Assembly: GCA_016286075.1 (NCBI GenBank)
Contig: JAEERZ010000040.1
Span: 1-11,741, forward strand
Length of the DNA stretch: 11,741 nt
DNA from: Selenomonadaceae bacterium
GTDB taxonomy: Bacteria > Bacillota > Negativicutes > Selenomonadales > Selenomonadaceae
Direction of reading: 5' to 3'
The notes beneath the pieces are model-generated. The model worked only from the letters and a program-made list of their open reading frames with translations. It made no database searches and was not told the origin of the DNA. Both the position numbers and the translations under genes were made by a program. Shown in pieces: positions 6,467 through 11,741 of this stretch. Position 1 is the stretch's first letter. Each line of letters begins with the position of its first letter.

Positions 6467-6512
6467 AATATCTGCCCTGCCCACAGTGAACAGAAAGTGA
6501 CCGCCCAGAGAA

Positions 6513-6848
6513 TTACACAAGCTCCAACACAGCCATCGGCGCCGCGTCTCCACGACGGGGGCCAAGCTTCAGGATGCGCGTATAGCCTCCCTGACGATCC
6601 TTGTATTTTTCTGCGATTTCATCGAACAGCTTTCTGACTACTTCCTCGTCATAAAGGCGAGAGATTGCCGTACGGCGCGCAGCGAGATCGCCGCGTTTCG
6701 CCAGCGTGATGAGCTGATCCGCAAGGCCGCTCACTTCTTTCGCCTTGGCCTCCGTCGTCTCGATCCGGCCATGCCGGAAAAAGGAGGTCAGAACGCTGCG
6801 GAAGAGCGCTTTGCGCGCGCTGGAATCGCGTCCCAATTTTCTGTACAT
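6513..6848 (-). CDS. rplQ: 50S ribosomal protein bL17
   Basis: This 111-residue protein starts MYRKLGRDSSARKAL, the typical bL17 opening, and has SFFRHGRIETTEAKAKEV followed by a C-terminal YTRILKLGPRRGDAAPMA, which closes most bL17 sequences. It binds 23S rRNA near the peptide exit tunnel. GAGGG lies 6 nt upstream of the ATG. It is the last gene of the alpha operon, 24 nt after rpoA, with a strong terminator about 45 nt after its stop. Confidence 0.98.
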   Translation of the reverse strand: MYRKLGRDSSARKALFRSVLTSFFRHGRIETTEAKAKEVSGLADQLITLAKRGDLAARRTAISRLYDEEVVRKLFDEIAEKYKDRQGGYTRILKLGPRRGDAAPMAVLELV

Positions 6849-6872
6849 GGATTTCCCTCTTTCCTTTGTTAA

Positions 6873-7829
6873 TTATTCCCCTTGCGAAAGAGCCAAGTTC
6901 AGCTCCTGCAGTTTTTTCTTGACTTCCTCAAGCGACTTGCGCCCAAGATTGCGAACCTTCATCATATCTTCTTCCGTCTTCTCCGTCAGATCCGCAACCG
7001 TATTGATATTGGCGCGTTTCAGGCAGTTATAGGAACGGACGGAAAGATCGAGATCCTCGATTGTCATTTCGAGGACTTTCGCGGTATCATTTTCCTGCGT
7101 CTCAAGGAACGTTCCTTCCTCTTCTTCCTCTTCCTCGGTCAGCCCCGCCATATTCTGGAAGAGCTTCAGATGCATAATCAATATGCTGGCCGCCTTGCTG
7201 ATCGCTTCCTCCGGACGAATGGAACCGTTCGTCCAAACCTCCAACGTCAGCTTGTCATAGTCGGTAACATTGCCGACGCGCGTGTCAGTGACCGTATAAT
7301 TGACGCGAAGAATCGGTGAAAAGATAGAATCAATAGGAATGACGCCAATCACATGATCCGGCTTCTTGTTCTTATCAGCCGGAACATAACCGCGGCCGCG
7401 CTCCACCGTCATTTCCATATGAAGCGAACCGTCTTCGTTGAGCGTCGCAATATGAAGTTCCGGATTCAGGATTTCAACATCCGAATCCACGGTGATATCG
7501 GCAGCCGTGACCTCTTGCGCGCCCTCTACGTCAAGACGAATTGTTTTCGGCTCGTCGGAATACATCTTGAGGCACAAGGATTTCAGGTTCAGGATAATAT
7601 TCGTGACGTCGTCACGAACGCCCGGAATCGTTGAAAATTCGTGAAGCACGCCGTCAATGCTGATAGCTGTGATGGCCGCGCCCTGCAAAGAGGAAAGGAG
7701 AATCCGACGCAGGCTGTTGCCAAACGTCGTACCGTATCCACGCTCCAGCGGTTCGCAGACGAATTTTCCATAGCGACTGTCTTCGCTGATTTCCACGATC
7801 TCGATTTTAGGCTTCTCAATTTCGACCAT
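6873..7829 (-). CDS. rpoA: DNA-directed RNA polymerase subunit alpha
   Basis: The alpha subunit seeds polymerase assembly through its N-terminal domain and contacts UP elements and activators through its C-terminal domain. The 318-residue product has the N-terminal domain at about 1-230 (RYGKFVCEPLERGYGTTFGN at 19-38, then NSLRRILLSSL, VLHEFSTIPGV) and the C-terminal domain at about 250-312 (LDLSVRSYNCLKRANI, then MKVRNLGRKSLEEVK). The linker holds a run of seven Glu (232-238). The start is the ATG at 7827-7829, giving MVEIEKPKIE as in Bacillus; an in-frame TTG six codons upstream would put the GGGAGGG ribosome binding site (8 nt before the ATG) inside the coding region. Confidence 0.98.
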   Translation of the reverse strand: MVEIEKPKIEIVEISEDSRYGKFVCEPLERGYGTTFGNSLRRILLSSLQGAAITAISIDGVLHEFSTIPGVRDDVTNIILNLKSLCLKMYSDEPKTIRLDVEGAQEVTAADITVDSDVEILNPELHIATLNEDGSLHMEMTVERGRGYVPADKNKKPDHVIGVIPIDSIFSPILRVNYTVTDTRVGNVTDYDKLTLEVWTNGSIRPEEAISKAASILIMHLKLFQNMAGLTEEEEEEEGTFLETQENDTAKVLEMTIEDLDLSVRSYNCLKRANINTVADLTEKTEEDMMKVRNLGRKSLEEVKKKLQELNLALSQGE

Positions 7830-7892
7830 CTGGAACACCCTCCCCAATAATTCAATGCACTTGGAATAAAAGCAACTTCGAATACAATGAAA

Positions 7893-8486
7893 TTATTTGG
7901 AGTAGAGCTCGACGATTGCCTGTTCGCTTACCGGCACGTCAATCTCCTCGCGATTCGGGAAACGAGTTACCTTGCCGGCAAGATTGGACGCATCGGCCTC
8001 CAGCCAAGCTGGAACGCTCAAAGCGCTGTAATTCTCAGCCAACGTCTTGAAAAAAGCGTTGGAACGGCTTTTCTCCGAAACGGCTACCGCGTCGCCCTCA
8101 TAAACAAGCGCAGACGGAATGTCGAGACGTTTGCCGTTGACAGTGATATGCCCGTGACGAACGATCTGACGAGCCTGACGACGCGTAGACGCAAGACCGA
8201 GCCGAAATACTACGTTATCAATGCGACGCTCCAAAAGCTTCAGCAAATTTTCACCCGTGACGCCCTGCATCTTCTTGGCCTTGTCATAATAGCCGCGGAA
8301 CTGCTTTTCCATGACGCCGTATATGAATTTCGCCTTCTGCTTCTCCTTCAGCTGAAGACCATACTCGCTGACTTTGCGATTCGTACGCTTCGGCTGACGC
8401 TTCGATTTCTTGGAAAGACCGAGCACCGCCGGCTCGATGCCGAGCGCGCGGCAGCGTTTGAGGCTTGCCACTCTATCAATTGCCAT
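7893..8486 (-). CDS. rpsD: 30S ribosomal protein uS4, zinc-free form
   Basis: This 197-residue primary 16S rRNA-binding protein opens MAIDRVASLKRCRALGIEP, the form common in clostridia and relatives. It has only one Cys in the N-terminal region (C12), so it lacks the four-Cys zinc site of C+ S4 proteins. SEYGLQLKEKQKAKF lies at 40-54. The S4 RNA-binding domain lies at about 87-150 (RRIDNVVFRLGLASTRRQAR), and the protein ends VELYSK. GGGGG lies 11 nt upstream of the ATG. In many bacteria S4 represses its own operon; I see no leader that would show this here. A 63-nt gap precedes rpoA, the longest inside this ribosomal cluster apart from the adk-infA junction. Confidence 0.98.
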   Translation of the reverse strand: MAIDRVASLKRCRALGIEPAVLGLSKKSKRQPKRTNRKVSEYGLQLKEKQKAKFIYGVMEKQFRGYYDKAKKMQGVTGENLLKLLERRIDNVVFRLGLASTRRQARQIVRHGHITVNGKRLDIPSALVYEGDAVAVSEKSRSNAFFKTLAENYSALSVPAWLEADASNLAGKVTRFPNREEIDVPVSEQAIVELYSK

Positions 8487-8504
8487 CTATTTCTGCACCC
8501 CCTA

Positions 8505-8897
8505 TTATACCCTTCTCCGCTTCGGCGGGCGGCACCCGTTGTGCGGAATCGGCGTTACGTCTTTAATCATGTTGACCTCGAGGCCCGTCGCCTGCAAGGA
8601 GCGGATAGCGGCCTCGCGTCCCGCGCCCGGTCCCTTGACGTAAACCTCGACCTGCTTGAGGCCATGCTCCATGGCGGCCTTCGCCGCCGTCTCCGCTGCC
8701 ATCTGAGCAGCGAACGGCGTGGATTTACGAGAACCGCGGAATCCAAGCCCGCCGGCGCTGGCCCAAGAGAGCGCGTTGCCGTTCTTGTCCGTCAGCGTGA
8801 CAATCGTATTGTTGAACGTAGAGCTGATATGCGCTACGCCGTATTCTACATTCTTACGGTCTTTTTTCTTCGTACGAACAGCTTTCTTTACTGCCAA
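8505..8897 (-). CDS. rpsK: 30S ribosomal protein uS11
   Basis: This 130-residue protein of the 30S platform has the family motifs AHISSTFNNTIVTLTD, GFRGSRKSTPFAAQ, VKGPGAGREAAIRSLQ and a C-terminal TPIPHNGCRPPKRRRV. The start codon is TTG (8895-8897) with GGGAGGG 7 nt upstream. An in-frame TAG lies two codons before it, so no upstream start exists, and the TTG gives the usual N-terminal length. It lies 14 nt after rpsM. Confidence 0.98.
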   Translation of the reverse strand: MAVKKAVRTKKKDRKNVEYGVAHISSTFNNTIVTLTDKNGNALSWASAGGLGFRGSRKSTPFAAQMAAETAAKAAMEHGLKQVEVYVKGPGAGREAAIRSLQATGLEVNMIKDVTPIPHNGCRPPKRRRV

Positions 8898-8911
8898 AGT
8901 CTATCCCTCCC

Positions 8912-9283
8912 TTAATCCTTTTTCTTTCCTGCAATCGTCTTTCTCGGTCCCTTACGCGTACGGGCGTTATTCTTCGTATTCTGCCCGCGAACCGGAAGGC
9001 CGAGACGATGACGACGACCGCGATAGCAGCCGATCTCGACGAGACGCTTGATATTGAGCGAAGTCTCGCGGCGGAGATCACCTTCCACCATCACGTCGCG
9101 GTCAATCAACTCACGAAGCTTCACAACTTCATCTTCCGTAAGATCCCGAGTGCGGGTATCGGGATTGATCCCGCCCTCCGCAAGGAGCTTCTTGGAAGTC
9201 GTCAAGCCGATTCCATAGATGTATGTCAAAGCAATTTCAATTCGTTTGTCACGCGGCAAATCGACGCCGGCAATTCGTGCCAT
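8912..9283 (-). CDS. rpsM: 30S ribosomal protein uS13
   Basis: This 123-residue protein of the 30S head contacts the 50S subunit and P-site tRNA. It starts MARIAGVDLPRDKRIEIALT, has YGIGLTTSKKLL, and the basic C-terminal stretch GCYRGRRHRLGLPVRGQ, TKNNARTRKGPRKTIAGKKK. AGGAGG lies about 10 nt upstream of the ATG. It directly follows rpmJ (20-nt gap), the usual order at the start of the alpha genes. Confidence 0.98.
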   Translation of the reverse strand: MARIAGVDLPRDKRIEIALTYIYGIGLTTSKKLLAEGGINPDTRTRDLTEDEVVKLRELIDRDVMVEGDLRRETSLNIKRLVEIGCYRGRRHRLGLPVRGQNTKNNARTRKGPRKTIAGKKKD

Positions 9284-9303
9284 AAAACGAGCACCTCCTT
9301 TTC

Positions 9304-9417
9304 TTAACCTTGTCTCTGCTTATGCTTCGGATTTTCGCAAATGACCATGACGCGGCCTTTGCGCTTGATAACTTTGCATTTTTCACAAATTGGCTTCACG
9401 GAAGGCTTCACTTTCAT
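9304..9417 (-). CDS. rpmJ: 50S ribosomal protein bL36 (zinc-binding form)
   Basis: This 37-codon gene encodes a protein starting MKVKPSVKPICEKCKVIKRK and ending NPKHKQRQG. C11, C14, C27 and H32 form the zinc ribbon of the C+ type of bL36, which sits in the 50S subunit. A perfect AGGAGG lies upstream of the ATG. It is placed between infA and rpsM, its normal position. Confidence 0.98.
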   Translation of the reverse strand: MKVKPSVKPICEKCKVIKRKGRVMVICENPKHKQRQG

Positions 9418-9456
9418 TGTGTTTTTCCTCCTTTTCTTTCCTGTACGCCTTTCCCC

Positions 9457-9675
9457 TTATTTAAAACGATAAGTTATGCGGCCACGGGTCAAGTCGTACG
9501 GTGTAAGCTCAATCGTGACCTTATCTCCAGGCAGGATGCGAATGAAATTCATGCGGATCTTACCTGAAACATGCGCCAAAACGACATGGCCGTTTTCGAG
9601 TTCGACCTGAAACATCGCATTGGGCAATGCCTCAAGTACTTTCCCTTCCACTTCAATAACATCTTGCTTGGACAT
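9457..9675 (-). CDS. infA: Translation initiation factor IF-1
   Basis: This 72-residue OB-fold protein binds the 30S A site during initiation. It has the family sequence SKQDVIEVEGKVLEALPNAM, followed by ENGHVVLAHVSGKIRMNFIRILPGD and LTPYDLTRGRITYRFK. GGAG lies 8 nt before the ATG. The ATG overlaps the stop of a 22-codon frame upstream (TGATG), and rpmJ follows after 39 nt. Confidence 0.98.
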   Translation of the reverse strand: MSKQDVIEVEGKVLEALPNAMFQVELENGHVVLAHVSGKIRMNFIRILPGDKVTIELTPYDLTRGRITYRFK

Positions 9676-9743
9676 CAGTTCTGCTCCTTATGTTTGTCAA
9701 AGCCCTGCATAACGGTCTGCATCTCGCTTCCTGCAACCGTCAT
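9675..9743 (-). CDS. Possible 22-residue overlapping reading frame between adk and infA
   Basis: The frame encodes MTVAGSEMQTVMQGFDKHKE plus two residues (QN). Its ATG overlaps the adk stop as ATGA, and its TGA overlaps the infA ATG as TGATG, so the three frames tile without a gap. The ribosome binding site is poor (GGGA only 2 nt before the ATG), so translation would depend on coupling from adk. I recognise no family. It occupies the place where map lies in many relatives. It could be a chance frame, a coupling device for infA, or the remnant of a lost gene. Confidence 0.25.
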   Translation of the reverse strand: MTVAGSEMQTVMQGFDKHKEQN

Positions 9744-10390
9744 TTCCCAAGGCACGAGGTTATATCGGCAAAAACCTTGCTCATCTCTTGGCTTCCGTCA
9801 ATCTCGCTGTAAAGCCCCGCCTTTTGATAATGGCTGATGAGCGGCTTTGTCTGCGCATCGTAGACCGAAAGACGATTCTTCATCGTCTCCTCGCTGTCGT
9901 CCGCGCGCTGATACGTTTCGCCTCCACACTCGTCGCACACCCCGTCGACCTTCGACGGATTGAAACGGATATGGTAGGCCGCGCCGCATTTTTTGCAGAC
10001 GCGCCGTCCAACCGCACGCTCGATAAGTGCGCTTGAAGGGACGCTGATGTCCACGGCTCGGGTCAGATGAATCGAAAGCTCTTTCAAAATCCCGTCCAAC
10101 GCATCCGCCTGTTCAACCGTCCGCGGAAAACCGTCGAGAATGAAACCGTTTGCACAGTCCGGCTTTTGAAGCCGTTCCCGAACGATTCCGATCGTAATCT
10201 CATCGGGAACAAGCTGTCCGGCGTCCATGCAGGCCTTCGCTTTCTTGCCGAGCTCCGTGCCTTCCTTCACCGCCGCACGGAACATATCGCCCGTGGAAAT
10301 ATGGGGAATCCCATATTCCTTGACCAGCTTGGCCGCCTGCGTGCCCTTGCCCGCACCCGGCGGTCCCATTAACAGGATATACATATTCAT
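9740..10390 (-). CDS. adk: Adenylate kinase, zinc-lid form
   Basis: This 216-residue cytoplasmic enzyme catalyses ATP + AMP = 2 ADP. The P-loop is GPPGAGKGT at 9-17, the AMP-binding segment includes STGDMFR at 32-38, and GFILDGFPRT lies at 82-91. The long-form LID at about 127-165 carries C132, C135, C152 and C155, the structural zinc site common in Bacillota. The ATG at 10388-10390 has AGGA 4-5 nt upstream; a second ATG two codons later is also possible. It follows secY by 11 nt. Its stop is overlapped by the start of a 22-codon frame, and map is missing from its usual place downstream. Confidence 0.97.
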   Translation of the reverse strand: MNMYILLMGPPGAGKGTQAAKLVKEYGIPHISTGDMFRAAVKEGTELGKKAKACMDAGQLVPDEITIGIVRERLQKPDCANGFILDGFPRTVEQADALDGILKELSIHLTRAVDISVPSSALIERAVGRRVCKKCGAAYHIRFNPSKVDGVCDECGGETYQRADDSEETMKNRLSVYDAQTKPLISHYQKAGLYSEIDGSQEMSKVFADITSCLGK

Positions 10391-10401
10391 CTTTCCTCAC
10401 C

Positions 10402-11658
10402 TCATTTCATAAAGCCCTGATAATGACGCATCACTACCATGGCCTCAATCTGCTTCATCGTGTCGAGGGCGACGCCGACGACAATCAGAAGCGCCGTTCC
10501 GCCGAAGTAAACGCCTTCGATATGCGTCGCACCCGCGACCATATTCGGCAGGATAGCGATAAAGGCCAAGAAGAATGCTCCCGCAAGCGTAATGCGGGTT
10601 AAAACACGATCTAAATAATCTTCGGTAGGCTTGCCCGGCCGAATACCTGGGATAAACCCGCCGTATTTTTTAAGATTTTCCGCCATGTCCGGTATCTTTA
10701 CCGTCACCGCAGTATAAAAATATGTGAAGAAAAGAATTAACAGCGCGTACAGCGTCGTTTGAAGCGGCGTTCCCCATGCAAAATAACTGGCAACCGTCTT
10801 TACCCATGGCACGTCGATGAACTGCGCCACTGTCACCGGAAACATCAGCACCGACGATGCGAAGATAATCGGTATGACGCCGGCCTGATTGACCTTCAAC
10901 GGTATATGGCTCGAATGACCGCCGTAGGCTCTCGATCCAACCACCCGCTTTGCATAAGAAATCGGAATTCTTCGATGTGCTTCATGGATTAAAATAACGA
11001 ATACCACCATCGCAATCGCAATCAGAGCAAAGAAGACCACATTTAAGGCACTAATCGTCCCCGCCTGCAAATACCTGTATATCCGTTCAATGTTTTTAGG
11101 CAAGGCCGCAACGATACCAGCAAAGATGATAAGCGAAATGCCGTTGCCTACCCCCTGCGCGGTCATCTGCTCGCCGACCCACATCAGGAACACCGTTCCG
11201 GCCGTCAGCGTAATGGCTATCACGAGAATCGAGGGGATTCCCGGATTCAGGATTGCATCCCGAAGTCCGATGGACATGCCGATTGCCTGCAAAAAGGCCA
11301 ACGCGACAGTAAAATAGCGAGTGACCTGGGTCGTCTTTTTATGCCCTTCCTGCCCTTCCTTCGACCATTGCTCCAGCGTCGGTATTACGACTGTCAACAG
11401 CTGAATGATGATGGAAGCGTTGATATAGGGCGTAATGCTCATCGCAAAAATGGAAAACTTGCTTAAAGCGCCGCCGGAGAAGAGATCCAATAATCCGAAA
11501 AGATTGCCGCTGCTGAACAGCTGCTCAATAACGGCCGGATTCACGCCGGGAACCGGAATATGGGTTCCCATCCTAAATATGGCAAACATAATCAGGGTGA
11601 ACGTGATTTTCTGCCGAAGTTCGGGAATCCTGTAGATGTTCGAGAGGGCTGAAAGCAC
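10402..11658 (-). CDS. secY: Protein translocase subunit SecY
   Basis: The 418-residue protein forms the channel of the SecYEG translocon in the cytoplasmic membrane and should span it ten times. Visible marks are PELRQKITFTLIMFAIFRMG at 13-32 (start of TM1), the plug and TM2 region LFSGGALSKFSIFAMSITPY at about 59-78 followed by INASIIIQLL, QGVGNGISLIIFAGIV, the loop RRIPISYAKRVVG, the cytoplasmic loop GGFIPGIRPGKPTEDYLDRV, and a C-terminal RHYQGFMK. Length is typical for Bacillota. The start is a GTG at 11656-11658, one base after the rplO stop, with GAGG 9 nt upstream inside rplO. Order rplO-secY-adk is the standard end of the spc operon. Confidence 0.98.
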   Translation of the reverse strand: MLSALSNIYRIPELRQKITFTLIMFAIFRMGTHIPVPGVNPAVIEQLFSSGNLFGLLDLFSGGALSKFSIFAMSITPYINASIIIQLLTVVIPTLEQWSKEGQEGHKKTTQVTRYFTVALAFLQAIGMSIGLRDAILNPGIPSILVIAITLTAGTVFLMWVGEQMTAQGVGNGISLIIFAGIVAALPKNIERIYRYLQAGTISALNVVFFALIAIAMVVFVILIHEAHRRIPISYAKRVVGSRAYGGHSSHIPLKVNQAGVIPIIFASSVLMFPVTVAQFIDVPWVKTVASYFAWGTPLQTTLYALLILFFTYFYTAVTVKIPDMAENLKKYGGFIPGIRPGKPTEDYLDRVLTRITLAGAFFLAFIAILPNMVAGATHIEGVYFGGTALLIVVGVALDTMKQIEAMVVMRHYQGFMK

Positions 11659-11659
11659 C

Positions 11660-11741
11660 TCAGATCACCTCTACTTCCCCACCTGCCGCTTTAATCTTAT
11701 TCTCCGCCGTTTTCGTAAAGCCGTTGGCTTTCACCGTCAAC
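11660..11741 (-). CDS. rplO: 50S ribosomal protein uL15, C-terminal end (runs in from the right edge)
   Basis: Only the last 26 codons and the stop are present. They read LTVKANGFTKTAENKIKAAG and end GGEVEVI, the standard uL15 C-terminus. The stop TGA (11660-11662) is one base before the secY GTG, and the secY ribosome binding site lies in this coding end, so the two are coupled as usual in the spc operon. Confidence 0.95.
   Translation of the reverse strand, partial: LTVKANGFTKTAENKIKAAGGEVEVI

Noticed and set aside
6396..6512. Cobalamin riboswitch upstream of cobO
   Set aside because: The space is filled by the terminator hairpin and is far too short for the conserved B12-box structure; no B12-box sequence is seen.
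7830..7892. Possible promoter in the rpsD-rpoA gap (TTGCTT, 17 bases, AATTAT)
   Set aside because: Only three of six and four of six matches, and transcription would start inside the rpoA ribosome binding site.
8503..8508. TATAAT on the minus strand at the rpsK stop, possible internal promoter for rpsD
   Set aside because: It is formed by the codons GTA TAA TAG. No -35-like hexamer lies 16-18 bases upstream and no extended -10 TG precedes it.
9694..9699. Perfect TTGACA on the minus strand before infA, possible -35 box
   Set aside because: At 16-18 base spacing the following hexamers (CTGATG, TGATGT, GATGTC) do not resemble TATAAT, and the position would fall within the infA start.

Overview
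This window is a dense run of housekeeping genes, all on the minus strand, so it reads from right to left. The order is rplO (3' end), secY, adk, infA, rpmJ, rpsM, rpsK, rpsD, rpoA, rplQ, cobO, fur, hemZ, hisS, aspS, and the 5' part of a WecG/TagA-family glycosyltransferase gene. The tail of the spc operon joined to the alpha operon, the hemZ-hisS-aspS order, a Cys4 adenylate kinase lid, a clostridial-style short S4 and strong AGGAGG-type ribosome binding sites point to a Bacillota. The fairly high G+C and the cobO/fur neighbourhood would suit a member of the Negativicutes, but that narrower placement is inference.

Region 1 (11741 to about 6430) holds ribosomal proteins, the SecY translocase, adenylate kinase, IF-1 and the RNA polymerase alpha subunit. 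The genes are nearly contiguous and end at a strong intrinsic terminator just after rplQ. The map gene often found between adk and infA is absent from that position; a 22-codon reading frame overlaps both neighbours there instead. Region 2 (6395 to 5859) is cobO, a corrinoid adenosyltransferase gene that begins only about 30 nt past that terminator. Region 3 (5845 to 711) is a four-gene transcription unit, fur-hemZ-hisS-aspS. It has a recognisable sigma-A promoter with an inverted repeat at the predicted start site, and a strong terminator after aspS. It links metal-responsive regulation and a HemZ-family radical SAM enzyme to two aminoacyl-tRNA synthetases. AspRS carries a His residue typical of the non-discriminating type.

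Region 4 (420 to 761) is the only long non-coding stretch. It holds the aspS terminator, several DnaA-box-like 9-mers (four of them 8/9 matches) including a 20-bp palindrome and a 12-bp tandem repeat, an 80% AT segment and a probable extended -10 promoter for the glycosyltransferase gene. This is the most interesting part of the window: it looks like a DnaA-binding locus away from the usual dnaA/rpmH neighbourhood. I see no mobile element, CRISPR array, tRNA, rRNA, riboswitch or defence system.
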